Source of the DNA: Pseudomonas promysalinigenes
Lineage (GTDB): Bacteria; Pseudomonadota; Gammaproteobacteria; Pseudomonadales; Pseudomonadaceae
Reading direction: 5' to 3'
NCBI RefSeq assembly: GCF_014269025.2
Contig: NZ_CP077094.1
Coordinates: forward strand, 3,906,001-3,970,000
Length of the DNA: 64,000 bases
A model generated the notes under the pieces. The model had not been told where the DNA came from. It searched no databases and worked only from the letters and a program-made list of their open reading frames with translations. Positions 18,553-28,196 of this stretch are shown here, one piece after another. The position numbers were made by a program, and so were the translations under genes. How positions within the stretch are numbered: the first letter of the stretch is position 1; each line of letters starts with the position of its first letter.

Positions 18553-20175
18553 TCAGACTTTGAAGCGCGATACACCACCGCGCAGGCCGGCAGCCACTTG
18601 GCTCAGTTCATCGATGGCAAAACTGGCCTGGCGCAGTGACTCCACCGTTTGCGTGCTGGCATCGCTGAGCTGGGCCAGCGCCTGGTTGATCTGTTCGGCA
18701 CCGGTGGCCTGGGCCTGCATGCCTTCGTTGACCATCAATACTCGGGGCGCCAGAGCCTGGACCTGGTGAATGATCTGGCTCAATTGTTCACCCACCTGCT
18801 GCACCTCGAACATGCCGCGGCGCACCTCTTCGGAGAACTTGTCCATGCCCATCACCCCGGCCGACACCGCCGACTGTATTTCCCGCACCATCTGCTCGAT
18901 GTCGTAGGTGGCGACCGCTGTCTGATCGGCCAGGCGCCGAACCTCGGTGGCGACCACCGAGAAGCCGCGGCCATATTCACCCGCCTTTTCCGCCTCGATG
19001 GCCGCATTGAGCGAGAGCAGGTTGGTCTGGTCGGCCACCTTGACGATGGTCACCACCATCTGCGTGATGTTGCTGGCTTTTTCGTTAAGTATCCCCAGTT
19101 TGGCGTTGACCAGATCGGCGGCCCCCATCACCTGGTGCATGGTTTCTTCCATCCGCGCCAGGCCCTGCTGGCCGGAGCCTGCCAGGCTCGATGCCTGGTC
19201 GGCAGCGCTGGTAACTTCGGTCATGGTGCGCACCAGGTCCCGTGAGGTAGCGGCGATTTCACGCGAGGTGGCGCCGATCTCGGTAGTGGTGGCAGCCGTT
19301 TCAGTGGCAGTGGCTTGCTGCTGCTTGGACGTGGCGGCGATCTCAGTGACCGACGTGGTGACCTGCACCGACGAGCGCTGGGCCTGGGCCACCAGATTGG
19401 CCAAAGCCTCGGCCATTTCGTTGAAGCCGCTTTCGATGGCGCCGAACTCGTCCTTGCGATCCAGGCTCAGGCGCATGCTCAGATCGCCGGAACGCAGTTT
19501 ATCGAGCGCATGTACCACACGTTGCACCGGCGCGGTAATGGCCCGCATCAGCAACAAACCACAGATACCAGCAGCAACGATTGCCAGCAGCAGCGAGACC
19601 ACCATGCTGCCCTTGGCGGTGTTCACGGCGTTGACTATTTCATGGGTGGCGGCGTCTGCAGACTGGCGGTTGCGCTCGATAACGGTATTGAGGTGCTTGC
19701 GACCATCCACCCAAGCTGGCGTGAGCGTCTCGCTGATCAACCGCTGCGCTTGGCTGTAGTCGTGCTGGCGATAGGCATCGAGTACTTGCCCAACCGCCTT
19801 CAGGTAGTTTTCTTCGAGTTTGATGAAGGTATCGAAGCTTTGCTGATCTTGTGCGTCCTTGATGGTGCCTTGGTAGCTGGCCATGTACTGCTTGAGGCGA
19901 TCGTCGAAGCTTTTGAACAGTTCGAGGTCCGCCTGGGTGAGCTCGCGGTGGTTGGACAGGCCCACCAATTGTTGGCTGGTAACGTAGCTGTCGACCCATG
20001 CGCTGCGGATCATCGAGCTGTAGTAGACCCCTGGAATGCTGTCTTTGCCTACCGCTTCCTCGGCGCTTTCGATGGTCACCAACCGCGAGTAGGCGGCAAC
20101 GATCATCAGCAGCATGATGGCGATGATCACGGCGAAACTTGCCAGGATCCGTTGGCGCAAGGTCCAGTTCTTCAC
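18553..20175 (-). CDS. wspA: Surface-sensing methyl-accepting receptor WspA
   Basis: Membrane receptor that reports surface contact or envelope stress to WspE. The 540 residues contain TM1 (about 10-32), a four-helix-bundle periplasmic sensor, TM2 (about 190-212), a HAMP domain and a long cytoplasmic signalling hairpin whose tip has [19 protein letters not shown]. The start is GTG at 20175, preceded by GAGGG at six bases. A TATACT -10 box lies 44 bp upstream. First gene of wspA-B-C-D-E-F-R. Confidence 0.95.
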   Translation of the reverse strand: MKNWTLRQRILASFAVIIAIMLLMIVAAYSRLVTIESAEEAVGKDSIPGVYYSSMIRSAWVDSYVTSQQLVGLSNHRELTQADLELFKSFDDRLKQYMASYQGTIKDAQDQQSFDTFIKLEENYLKAVGQVLDAYRQHDYSQAQRLISETLTPAWVDGRKHLNTVIERNRQSADAATHEIVNAVNTAKGSMVVSLLLAIVAAGICGLLLMRAITAPVQRVVHALDKLRSGDLSMRLSLDRKDEFGAIESGFNEMAEALANLVAQAQRSSVQVTTSVTEIAATSKQQQATATETAATTTEIGATSREIAATSRDLVRTMTEVTSAADQASSLAGSGQQGLARMEETMHQVMGAADLVNAKLGILNEKASNITQMVVTIVKVADQTNLLSLNAAIEAEKAGEYGRGFSVVATEVRRLADQTAVATYDIEQMVREIQSAVSAGVMGMDKFSEEVRRGMFEVQQVGEQLSQIIHQVQALAPRVLMVNEGMQAQATGAEQINQALAQLSDASTQTVESLRQASFAIDELSQVAAGLRGGVSRFKV

Positions 20176-20218
20176 ATTCAGCCCTCAGGAATTCACAACG
20201 AGCGGGAAAAATCGCCGA

Positions 20219-20224
20219 AGTATA
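20219..20224 (-). promoter_or_regulatory. Candidate -10 box of the wsp operon
   Basis: TATACT on the minus strand lies in the sequence TGGGCTATACTTCGG upstream of wspA. No good -35 is seen at 16-18 bp, so an activator or another sigma factor may be involved. Confidence 0.4.
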
Positions 20225-20301
20225 GCCCACCCTTCCTAAGCTTTTGCGGCTGAAATGCACGGTAATCAGGCCTGTTTTGTTTAATAACAAGCCTGACGGG
20301 T

Positions 20302-20988
20302 TCATTGGCCTGCGGCGAGCCGTACCTGATTTTCCAATTCCTGACGCAAAGCCGGGTCTAGCTGCAGCTGACGGGCCAGCTCGTCGAGGTAGGCGCGCTC
20401 CATGAAATTTTCCTGATCGACCATCATTACACTGGCCAGATACATCTCGGCCGCCATCTCTGGGGTTTGCGCAGCGCGGGCGACTTCGGCCGGGTCGAGC
20501 GGTTTGTTCAACTCGGCATGCAGCCATTGCTGCAACTCCCGGTCGCTGTCCAGACGGGTGAACTCACCCTCGATGAGCGTGCGCTCGCGCTCGTCGATAT
20601 GGCCGTCGGACTTGGCAGCCGCCACCAGCGCGCGCAGCACTGCCTGGCTGTGCTGTTCCGCCTGCGCCGCAGGCAGTCGGTCGAGGGTCCGTGGTTCGGC
20701 CTGCTGGCCCGCACCCTGCTGAGCCTGCCAGTTGCCATAAGCTTTGTAGGCCAGCACGCCGAGCGCAGCCAAGCCGCCATAGGTCAGTACCTTGCCGCCA
20801 TACTTGCGCGCCTTTTTGCTACCCAACAGCATGCCCAGGGCACCAGCCCCCAATGCGCCACCGCCGACGCCGGAGAGCAAACCGCCGAGGCTACCGCCAC
20901 CGGCCGCTGGTTTGGCCGCACCAGACTGCTTGTTGAGCAGCTCCTGGCCGGATTTGAGCAATTGGTCGAGCAGGCCTCGAGTGTTCAT
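20302..20988 (-). CDS. TerB/DUF533-family membrane-associated protein (YebE-like)
   Basis: A 228-residue protein. The N-terminal 100 residues are Gly/Ala-rich with a hydrophobic stretch near 75-90 (LTYGGLAALGVLAYKAY); the C-terminal part is a helical TerB-like domain with acidic SDGHIDERE, a metal-binding-looking turn. The family resembles E. coli YebE; function unknown. ATG 20988 has GGAGA at seven bases, better than the GTG at 20994. It is divergent from the polyamine transporter and 126 bp upstream of the wsp operon on the same strand. Confidence 0.82.
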   Translation of the reverse strand: MNTRGLLDQLLKSGQELLNKQSGAAKPAAGGGSLGGLLSGVGGGALGAGALGMLLGSKKARKYGGKVLTYGGLAALGVLAYKAYGNWQAQQGAGQQAEPRTLDRLPAAQAEQHSQAVLRALVAAAKSDGHIDERERTLIEGEFTRLDSDRELQQWLHAELNKPLDPAEVARAAQTPEMAAEMYLASVMMVDQENFMERAYLDELARQLQLDPALRQELENQVRLAAGQ

Positions 20989-21203
20989 GTGCACATCTCC
21001 ACGGTACGCAAAGGAAAGCCGAGATTAAGGCCTGAGCCGTGACCCGCCACTGAAGGATTTGCTTCCAGATGTTGCATTAGCTGGCAAAAAGCCTACTAGA
21101 CTCGTCTTCGTCGGCCGCTGCCCCAGGCGCCTACGCGCTTACCATCGCTTCACTGCTTCGTTGACGACTGCTGCGACCAAAATCTCCAACAAGAGGGAAC
21201 ACC

Positions 21204-22355
21204 ATGTCAGTGCACAACACCGCATTGCTCGGCGCTGTCATCGGCGCGCTGTCGGCCAGCGCCGGCCTGCAGGCAGCCGAGATGCCCAAGGCACTGGGCG
21301 CCGGCGAAGGCCGGCTGGACATCGTCGCCTGGCCCGGCTACATCGAGCGCGGTGAAAGCGACAAAGCCTATGATTGGGTCACCGGGTTTGAAAAGGAAAC
21401 CGGGTGCAAAGTCAGCGTAAAGACCGCAGCCACCTCAGACGAGATGGTCAGCCTGATGGCCAAAGGTGGCTATGACTTGGTCACCGCCTCCGGCGATGCT
21501 TCGCTGCGCCTGATCGCCGGCAAGCGAGTGCAGCCGATCAACACAGCGCTGATCCCCAACTGGAAGACCATCGACCCGCGCCTGCAGAACGGAGGTTGGT
21601 ACGTGGTCGATAAACAGGTGTACGGCACACCCTATCAGTGGGGCCCCAATGTGCTGCTGTACAACACCAACACCTTCAAACAGGCACCGACCAGCTGGGC
21701 GGTGGTGTTCGAGCCGCAAGCGCTGCCCGATGGCAAACCCAACAAAGGCCGTGTGCAAGCCTACGATGGGCCAATCTATATCGCTGACGCCGCGCTATAC
21801 CTGAAATCCGCCAAGCCAGAGCTAGGCATCAAGGACCCGTACGAGCTCGACGAAACACAGTACAAGGCAGTGCTTGAACTGCTCCGCCAACAGCAACCCC
21901 TGATCCACCGTTACTGGCACGATGCAACGGTGCAGATGAGCGATGTGAAAAACGAGGGCGTGGTCGCCACCAGTTCCTGGGGTTACATGGTCAATGGCCT
22001 GAAGGCCGAGAACCAGCCGGTGGCCTCGACCATACCCAAGGAGGGCGCCACTGGCTGGGCCGACACCACCATGCTGCACAGTGAAGCCAAGCATCCCAAT
22101 TGCGCCTACAAGTGGATGGACTGGTCGCTGCAGCCGAAGGTACAGGGCGATGTAGCGGCCTGGTTCGGCTCGTTGCCGGCGGTACCTGCCGCCTGCACCG
22201 GCAGCGAACTGCTGGGCGCCGAAGGGTGCAAGACCAACGGCTTCGATAATTTCGACAAGATCGCCTTCTGGAAGACGCCACAGGCCCAAGGCGGCAAGTT
22301 CGTGCCCTACAGCCGCTGGACCCAGGACTACATTGCGATCATGGGCGGGCGCTAA
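21204..22355 (+). CDS. Polyamine-type ABC transporter substrate-binding protein
   Basis: A periplasmic solute-binding protein of the spermidine/putrescine (PotD/YdcS) type, 383 residues. A signal peptide of about 25 residues ends near GLQAAEM. The body has the family's LDIVAWPGYIERG start and many aromatic residues expected to line a polyamine pocket (WGPNVLLYN, SSWGYMV, WMDW). It heads a rightward cluster with an ATPase, two permeases and an aminobutyraldehyde dehydrogenase, which together point to putrescine-like uptake and breakdown. GAGGG precedes the ATG. The 209-bp gap upstream is shared with the divergent TerB-like gene. Confidence 0.92.
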   Translation: MSVHNTALLGAVIGALSASAGLQAAEMPKALGAGEGRLDIVAWPGYIERGESDKAYDWVTGFEKETGCKVSVKTAATSDEMVSLMAKGGYDLVTASGDASLRLIAGKRVQPINTALIPNWKTIDPRLQNGGWYVVDKQVYGTPYQWGPNVLLYNTNTFKQAPTSWAVVFEPQALPDGKPNKGRVQAYDGPIYIADAALYLKSAKPELGIKDPYELDETQYKAVLELLRQQQPLIHRYWHDATVQMSDVKNEGVVATSSWGYMVNGLKAENQPVASTIPKEGATGWADTTMLHSEAKHPNCAYKWMDWSLQPKVQGDVAAWFGSLPAVPAACTGSELLGAEGCKTNGFDNFDKIAFWKTPQAQGGKFVPYSRWTQDYIAIMGGR

Positions 22356-22362
22356 CTGGAGG

Positions 22363-22451
22363 GGCCTCTTCTCAAGCCCTCCTTCCCACGAGGGCTGCGC
22401 ACGTTTTGAGGTGCCCAACCCTGTAGGGGCGGGTGCAGCTAAGAAGAGGCC
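22363..22451. repeat. Intergenic inverted repeats between binding protein and ATPase genes
   Basis: The 208-nt gap carries a perfect 10-bp inverted repeat, GGCCTCTTCT at 22363-22372 and AGAAGAGGCC at 22442-22451, enclosing a smaller GCCCTC/GAGGGC hairpin and a partial REP (ctgtaggggcgggtgcag). Such structures after a binding-protein gene commonly stabilise the upstream message so that it is made in excess over the ATPase. Confidence 0.6.
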
Positions 22452-22563
22452 GGCACCAGCAGACCAGCTACTTGCTCTCACAGGGACGGCGCCTCATGCA
22501 AGGCTGGCGCTGTACCTGTGAAGCGGCCCGAACAGCAGACAGCTATTTTTCCGGAACCTGCGT

Positions 22564-23604
22564 ATGCCTCTAGCCGTTCAGTTCACCCAGGTTTGCCGCA
22601 CCTTCGGCGAGGTCAAGGCTGTCGACCAGGTCAGCATCGACATCGAAGATGGCGAATTCTTCTCCATGCTTGGCCCTTCCGGCTCGGGCAAGACGACCTG
22701 CCTGCGCCTGATCGCAGGCTTCGAGCAACCAAACAGCGGCTCTATTCGTATCCATGGCGTCGAGGCTGCAGGGGTGCCGCCCTATCAACGTGACGTCAAC
22801 ACGGTATTCCAGGACTACGCGCTGTTCCCGCACATGAACGTGCGCGACAACATCGCCTACGGCCTCAAAGTCAAAGGCGTGGCCAAAGCCGAACGCCTGG
22901 CCCGTGCCGAGCAAGCGCTGAACATGGTTGCCCTGGCAGGCTATGGCGAACGCAGGCCGGCACAGCTTTCCGGCGGCCAGCGCCAGCGCGTGGCCCTGGC
23001 CCGCGCGTTGGTCAACCGGCCACGGGTGCTGTTGCTCGATGAACCGCTTGGCGCACTGGACCTGAAGCTTCGCGAACAGATGCAGGGCGAGCTCAAGAAA
23101 CTGCAACGCCAGCTTGGCATCACCTTCATCTTCGTCACCCACGACCAGACCGAAGCGCTTTCGATGTCGGATCGGGTGGCAGTATTCAACCGTGGGCGCA
23201 TTGAGCAGGTCGACACGCCACGCAACCTCTACATGAAGCCTGCCACCACCTTCGTGGCCGAGTTCGTCGGCACTTCGAACGTAATCCGCGGTGATCTTGC
23301 CGAACAACTTTGCGGCAGGCGCACGCCGTTTTCCATTCGCCCCGAGCATATCCGCCTGGTGGATCAACCTGGGCAAGTGCAGGAGGTTCAGCTAGCGGGC
23401 GTGCTGCGCGACGTTCAGTACCAGGGCAGTGCCACGCGCTATGAGGTGCAGCTGAGCAGCGGCCAGTTGATCGCTGTCAGCCAAGCCAACGACCGCTGGC
23501 AGGTGCAAAGCCAGCCCTTGCAGGTCGGCCAGCCAGTACAGGTGCGCTGGCCACGCGAGGCAATGACTGCGCTTGAGGAAACCCTCATGGGCCAGGACCA
23601 CTGA
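22564..23604 (+). CDS. Polyamine-type ABC transporter ATP-binding protein
   Basis: ATPase that drives the importer, 346 residues. Walker A GPSGSGKTT, signature LSGGQRQRVALARAL, Walker B VLLLDEPLGALD and switch His in FVTHDQTEA are all intact. A C-terminal TOBE domain (about 270-340) is typical of the PotA/YdcT subgroup. It is separated from the binding protein by a hairpin-containing gap and is one base away from the first permease gene. Confidence 0.95.
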   Translation: MPLAVQFTQVCRTFGEVKAVDQVSIDIEDGEFFSMLGPSGSGKTTCLRLIAGFEQPNSGSIRIHGVEAAGVPPYQRDVNTVFQDYALFPHMNVRDNIAYGLKVKGVAKAERLARAEQALNMVALAGYGERRPAQLSGGQRQRVALARALVNRPRVLLLDEPLGALDLKLREQMQGELKKLQRQLGITFIFVTHDQTEALSMSDRVAVFNRGRIEQVDTPRNLYMKPATTFVAEFVGTSNVIRGDLAEQLCGRRTPFSIRPEHIRLVDQPGQVQEVQLAGVLRDVQYQGSATRYEVQLSSGQLIAVSQANDRWQVQSQPLQVGQPVQVRWPREAMTALEETLMGQDH

Positions 23605-23605
23605 C

Positions 23606-24508
23606 ATGCGCCAGCTCAGCGACCTGTTGTACCGGCGCCCCAACCTCTACCTGGCATTGCTGTTGATTCCGCCATTGACCTGGTTCGGCGCCATCTATCT
23701 CGGCTCGCTGCTGGGTCTTTTGTGGCAAGGCTTCTACACCTTCGACGACTTCAGCATGACGGTCACCCCGCAGCTGACCCTGAGCAATTTCGTCGCGCTG
23801 CTGAACCCGTCGAATTTCGACATCATCCTGCGTACCTTGGCCATGGCTGTGGCGGTATCCCTGGCCAGCGCTGTGCTGGCCTTCCCCATCGCCTACTACA
23901 TGGCGCGCTACACCCGCGGTAAGACCAAAGCGTTTTTCTACATCGCCGTGATGATGCCGATGTGGGCGAGCTATATCGTCAAGACCTACGCCTGGACCCT
24001 GCTACTGGCAAAAGGTGGGGTAGCCCAGTGGTTCGTCCAGCAGTTGCATCTGGATGCCCTGCTGCAAGCCATTCTGGCGGTACCGGGCGTGGGCGGTAGT
24101 ACTTTGTCGACCTCGCACCTGGGGCGTTTCTTGGTATTCGTGTACATCTGGCTGCCGTTCATGATCCTGCCGATCCAAGCCTCGCTCGAACGCTTGCCGC
24201 CGTCGTTGCTGCAAGCCTCGGCAGACTTGGGTGCCAAGCCAGGCCAGACGTTCTTCCAGGTCATCCTGCCGCTGTCGATCCCAGGTATTGCCGCCGGGTC
24301 TATCTTCACCTTCTCACTGACCCTGGGTGACTTCATCGTGCCGCAACTTATCGGCCCGCCAGGCTACTTCATCGGCAGCATGGTCTATGCCCAGCAGGGT
24401 GCGATCGGCAACATGCCGATGGCCGCAGCTTTTACCTTGGTGCCGATCGTCCTGATCGCGGTTTACCTGTCGATCGTCAAACGTCTGGGGGCATTCGATG
24501 CACTCTGA
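23606..24508 (+). CDS. Polyamine-type ABC transporter permease, first subunit
   Basis: Inner-membrane permease of 300 residues with six or so transmembrane helices. The cytoplasmic ATPase-docking EAA loop is seen as [27 protein letters not shown]. The ATG at 23606 starts one base after the ATPase stop; the in-frame ATG at 23573 lies inside that gene and is rejected. It is related to PotB/YdcU. Confidence 0.93.
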   Translation: MRQLSDLLYRRPNLYLALLLIPPLTWFGAIYLGSLLGLLWQGFYTFDDFSMTVTPQLTLSNFVALLNPSNFDIILRTLAMAVAVSLASAVLAFPIAYYMARYTRGKTKAFFYIAVMMPMWASYIVKTYAWTLLLAKGGVAQWFVQQLHLDALLQAILAVPGVGGSTLSTSHLGRFLVFVYIWLPFMILPIQASLERLPPSLLQASADLGAKPGQTFFQVILPLSIPGIAAGSIFTFSLTLGDFIVPQLIGPPGYFIGSMVYAQQGAIGNMPMAAAFTLVPIVLIAVYLSIVKRLGAFDAL

Positions 24509-25304
24509 AAAAGCATCCATGGGCCTGCGCGTGGCGGCTTGGGGCGGCTTGCTGTTCCTGCACTTCCCGATCCTGATCATTTTCCTGTATGCGTTCAATA
24601 CCGAGGACGCAGCGTTCAGCTTCCCGCCCAAAGGTTTCACCCTCAAGTGGTTCAGCGCAGCTTTCGCCCGGCCCGATGTGCTCGACGCAATCAAACTGTC
24701 GCTGCAGGTGGCTGGCCTTGCCACGCTGATAGCCTTGGTGCTCGGCACCCTGGCATCGGCGGCACTGTACCGGCGCAACTTCTTCGGCAAAGAGAGCATC
24801 TCGCTGCTGCTGATCCTGCCCATTGCCCTGCCTGGCATCATCACCGGCATTGCGCTGCTTTCGGCGTTCAAAAGCCTGGGCATAGAGCCTGGGGTATTCA
24901 CCATCGTGGTCGGCCACGCCACCTTCTGTGTGGTGATCGTCTACAACAACGTGGTTGCCCGCCTGCGGCGCACCTCGCAAAGTTTGATCGAGGCGTCCAT
25001 GGACCTGGGTGCCGACGGTTGGCAGACCTTGCGCTACATCATCCTGCCCAACCTGGGTTCGGCACTGCTTGCCGGTGGCATGCTGGCCTTCGCCCTGTCG
25101 TTCGACGAAATCATCGTGACAACCTTCACAGCCGGCCACGAACGCACCTTGCCGATCTGGCTGCTCAACCAACTCAGCCGCCCACGCGATGTGCCAGTGA
25201 CCAACGTAGTTGCCATGCTGGTAATGCTGGTGACCATGCTGCCGATTCTCGGTGCCTATTACCTGACCCGTGGCGGCGAAAGCGTTGCGGGCAGTGGCAA
25301 GTGA
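24498..25304 (+). CDS. Polyamine-type ABC transporter permease, second subunit
   Basis: Second permease, 268 residues, PotC/YdcV-like. Six transmembrane helices are expected; the EAA loop is [25 protein letters not shown]. It overlaps the first permease gene by 11 nt, so the two are translated together in equal amounts. The dehydrogenase follows after 17 bp. Confidence 0.93.
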   Translation: MHSEKASMGLRVAAWGGLLFLHFPILIIFLYAFNTEDAAFSFPPKGFTLKWFSAAFARPDVLDAIKLSLQVAGLATLIALVLGTLASAALYRRNFFGKESISLLLILPIALPGIITGIALLSAFKSLGIEPGVFTIVVGHATFCVVIVYNNVVARLRRTSQSLIEASMDLGADGWQTLRYIILPNLGSALLAGGMLAFALSFDEIIVTTFTAGHERTLPIWLLNQLSRPRDVPVTNVVAMLVMLVTMLPILGAYYLTRGGESVAGSGK

Positions 25305-25321
25305 CCCATAAGGAGCCCCCG

Positions 25322-26746
25322 ATGCAAGTCAAAATGCTGATCAACGGTCATCTGGTAGCCGGCGAAGGCCCGGCATGGACTGTGCTCAACCCCGCCGAGG
25401 GTAGCGCCCTGGCACAGATCAACGAGGCCACCGAGGCACAGGTCGATACCGCCGTGCGAGCCGCCGACCAGGCTTTTGCTGGTTGGTCGCAGACCAGCCC
25501 CAAAGAGCGCTCGATGGCGCTGCTGGCAATCGCCGATGCCATCGAGGCCCATGGCCAAGAGCTGGCCCGGCTGGAATCGCAGAACTGCGGCAAACCGTTC
25601 GCCGCAGCCCTGAACGATGAAATCCCTGCCATCGCCGATGTGTTCCGTTATTTTGCCGGTGCCGCGCGCTGTCTCGGCGGCTCGGCGGCAGGTGAGTACC
25701 TGCCGGGCCATACGTCGATGATCCGCCGAGACCCTCTAGGTGTGGTCGCTTCGATCGCACCTTGGAACTACCCATTGATGATGCTGGCCTGGAAGATCGC
25801 CCCGGCCCTTGCGGCAGGCAACACCGTGGTCATCAAGCCCTCCGAATTGACTCCGCTGACCGCCCTGCGCCTGGGCGAACTGGCCCAGCAGCTGCTGCCA
25901 CCTGGGGTGCTCAACATTCTGTTCGGCCGTGGGCAAACGGTGGGCAACCCACTGGTGACTCATCCCAAGGTGCGCATGGTGTCCCTGACAGGCTCCATAC
26001 CTACCGGTGCCCACATCATCGGCGCCACCGCCAGCAGCGTGAAACGCATGCACATGGAACTGGGCGGCAAAGCACCGGTTATCGTATTCGACGACGCCGA
26101 TGTCGAGGCGGCCATCGAGGGTATTCGTACTTTCGGCTTCTACAACGCCGGCCAGGATTGCACCGCAGCCTGCCGCTTGTACGTGCAGTCGGGTATCTAT
26201 GACCGCTTCGTCGAGCAGTTGGGCAAGGCGGTTTCCAGCCTCAAGGTGGGCGTGCAGGATGCCGAGGATACCGAGCTGGGCCCTCTGATCAGTGCCCAGC
26301 ACCGCGACAAGGTCGCAGGTTTGGTCCAGCGCGCCATCGCCCAGCCCCATATACGCCTGGTGACCGGCGGCAACGCCATTGCGGGGGACGGCTTCTTTTT
26401 CGCGCCCACCGTGCTGGCTGACGCCTTGCAGGATGACGAGATCGTGCGCAACGAGGTGTTCGGCCCGGTGGTATCGGTCACGCGCTTCAACACCGAGGAA
26501 CAGGCGCTGGAATGGGCCAACGACTCCGATTATGGCCTGGCATCATCGGTATGGACCCGCGACACCGGTCGTGCCCACCGGCTGGCGGCGCGCTTGCAGT
26601 ATGGCTGCACTTGGGTCAATACCCACTTCATGCTGGTCAGCGAAATGCCCCACGGTGGGCAGAAGCATTCCGGATATGGCAAGGATATGTCGATGTACGG
26701 GCTGGAAGACTACACCTGCGTGCGGCATGTGATGATCAAGCACTGA
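25322..26746 (+). CDS. Gamma-aminobutyraldehyde dehydrogenase
   Basis: NAD-dependent aldehyde dehydrogenase, 474 residues, close to the PatD/YdcW/Prr type that oxidises 4-aminobutanal from putrescine to GABA. The catalytic Cys is in [14 protein letters not shown], the general base Glu in HMELGGKAP, and the cofactor site SLTGSIPTG. The ATG at 25322 follows GGAGCC; a much longer frame begins at 24539 but is only the out-of-frame reading of the permease. Placement after the importer genes supports the substrate assignment. P. putida has several related dehydrogenases, so the exact substrate is inferred. Confidence 0.9.
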   Translation: MQVKMLINGHLVAGEGPAWTVLNPAEGSALAQINEATEAQVDTAVRAADQAFAGWSQTSPKERSMALLAIADAIEAHGQELARLESQNCGKPFAAALNDEIPAIADVFRYFAGAARCLGGSAAGEYLPGHTSMIRRDPLGVVASIAPWNYPLMMLAWKIAPALAAGNTVVIKPSELTPLTALRLGELAQQLLPPGVLNILFGRGQTVGNPLVTHPKVRMVSLTGSIPTGAHIIGATASSVKRMHMELGGKAPVIVFDDADVEAAIEGIRTFGFYNAGQDCTAACRLYVQSGIYDRFVEQLGKAVSSLKVGVQDAEDTELGPLISAQHRDKVAGLVQRAIAQPHIRLVTGGNAIAGDGFFFAPTVLADALQDDEIVRNEVFGPVVSVTRFNTEEQALEWANDSDYGLASSVWTRDTGRAHRLAARLQYGCTWVNTHFMLVSEMPHGGQKHSGYGKDMSMYGLEDYTCVRHVMIKH

Positions 26747-26770
26747 CGGGGCGGGACTGCGGGGCCATGG

Positions 26771-26838
26771 GGTGCTCGATGCCAACGAGCTTCGAGCACC
26801 GCGTGGGCGGCGCTCGATTTGCGCCACACCGCCCCACT
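26771..26838. repeat. Tandem hairpins between convergent genes
   Basis: The gap contains GGTGCTCGA/TCGAGCACC (26771-26779 and 26792-26800) and, overlapping it, a unit with ends TCGAGC/GCTCGA (26792-26817) inside GGGCGG/CCGCCC arms. The second unit closely resembles the core of the cruciform at 61427-61475. No T-run follows on either strand. Confidence 0.55.
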
Positions 26839-26865
26839 ACAGCCTTGAACCCTCAGTAAAAAAAC

Positions 26866-27972
26866 CTAATCGCGCAGATCCGACTCATGAATCGGATTGG
26901 CCCGGCTGGTCGCCCGTTGGTACTGCGCAGGCCAGGTGGCCTTGTTGCCGCCCAGGTCGTCATCGGCGTGCAGCGGCCAGTAAGGGTCACGCAGCAGTTC
27001 CCGCGCGAGGAAGATCAAATCAGCCTGCCCGGTGCGCAGAATGTGCTCGGCCTGTGCCGGCTCGGTGATCATGCCGACGGTGCCCGTGGCAATCTCGGCC
27101 TCCTTGCGCACACGCTCGGCGAAGCGGGTCTGATAACCAGGGCCTGTAGGGATTTCGGCATTGACCGAGGTGCCACCTGAGGACACGTCGATCAGGTCGA
27201 CACCCAGCAGCCGCAGACGGCGCGCCAGTTCTACGGTTTCGTCCGGGTTCCAGCCATCCTCGACCCAATCGGTTGCCGAGACACGCACGAACAGCGGCAG
27301 CTCTGCGGGCCAGACCTTGCGCACCGCTTCGACCACTTGCAGAGTCAGGCGAATGCGGTTTTCGAAGCAACTGCCGTATTCGTCGCGCCTCTGGTTGCTC
27401 AGCGGTGAGAGAAACTGGTGCAGCAAATAACCGTGGGCGGCATGGATTTCGACCACCTTGAAACCAGCTTTCAGTGCCCGCTCGGTCGAGGCAACGAATG
27501 CTTCAACCACCTCTTGAATTTCGTCTTTGCTCAGCTCGCGCGGCGGTGTGTGCTGTGGGTCGAACGCGATCTTTGACGGCCCCACCGGCTGCCAGCCACC
27601 GTCCTCGATCTTCACGCTACCGTGTTTGCCAAGCCAAGGCTTGAAGGTACTGGCCTTGCGCCCAGCATGGGCCAACTGGATGCCCGGCACGGCGCCTTGG
27701 GCGGTGATGAAACGGGTAATGCGCTGCAACGGCGCGATCTGATCGTCGTTCCACAGGCCAAGGTCTTCGGCAGTGATGCGACCATCGGCAGTCACTGCGA
27801 CGGCTTCGCTGATGACCAGGCCCGCGCCACCCACGGCGCGGCTGCCCAGGTGTACGAGATGCCAGTCATTGGCAAGGCCATCGACCGAAGAATACTGGCA
27901 CATCGGCGAGACCGCGATGCGGTTGGGTAGCTTCAGCTGACGCAGGGTGTAAGGCTCGAGCAGCAGGCTCAT
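26866..27972 (-). CDS. Old yellow enzyme, XenA/YqjM-like flavin reductase
   Basis: FMN-dependent ene-reductase using NAD(P)H, acting on enones, nitro compounds or other electrophiles. The 368 residues form a TIM barrel. Cys25 in PMCQYSS matches the redox-tuning Cys of XenA, and the substrate-binding pair is His-x-x-His in EIHAAHGYL. AHAGRKAS and the C-terminal ARELLRDP are also family marks. ATG 27972 is preceded by GGGAGGTG at a good distance, so the upstream ATG at 27996 is rejected. P. putida carries several paralogues; I would not call this xenA itself. Confidence 0.9.
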   Translation of the reverse strand: MSLLLEPYTLRQLKLPNRIAVSPMCQYSSVDGLANDWHLVHLGSRAVGGAGLVISEAVAVTADGRITAEDLGLWNDDQIAPLQRITRFITAQGAVPGIQLAHAGRKASTFKPWLGKHGSVKIEDGGWQPVGPSKIAFDPQHTPPRELSKDEIQEVVEAFVASTERALKAGFKVVEIHAAHGYLLHQFLSPLSNQRRDEYGSCFENRIRLTLQVVEAVRKVWPAELPLFVRVSATDWVEDGWNPDETVELARRLRLLGVDLIDVSSGGTSVNAEIPTGPGYQTRFAERVRKEAEIATGTVGMITEPAQAEHILRTGQADLIFLARELLRDPYWPLHADDDLGGNKATWPAQYQRATSRANPIHESDLRD

Positions 27973-28050
27973 GAGGGCACCTCCCAAGGACTCCAATGGT
28001 GATCGGCCCGGACGCTCAGAAGCACATCCTTGGCCCGGTGCCGGTCATTA

Positions 28051-28076
28051 ACCAGACTAGACCAGATTGGTGGGGG
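28051..28076. promoter_or_regulatory. Tandem 10-bp repeats upstream of the flavin reductase
   Basis: ACCAGACTAG and ACCAGATTGG lie head to tail exactly 10 bp apart (28051 and 28061), with a further TGGTGG that makes a partial inverted repeat (TAGACC-N4-TGGTGG). The position, about 80 bp before the reductase ATG, suggests an operator for a repressor or activator sensing electrophiles. Confidence 0.4.
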
Positions 28077-28196
28077 TAAAGGTTCCGTGCAATCGCTGGG
28101 TTACGCCCAAAGGTGCGCGGGGCGTTCCAGGTTGAGGGTCACCCGAGCATCGCCCACGTTCAGCCGCCCTTGACCTCGAACCTTACACCCAAGCCC

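Noticed and set aside
24539..25321. Upstream extension of the aldehyde dehydrogenase frame
   Set aside because: It is the permease gene read out of frame; the dehydrogenase family begins at MQVKML (25322) after GGAG.
28077..28196. Hidden gene between recJ and the flavin reductase
   Set aside because: Short frames only, no ribosome-binding site and no recognisable product; best read as promoter and 3' sequence.
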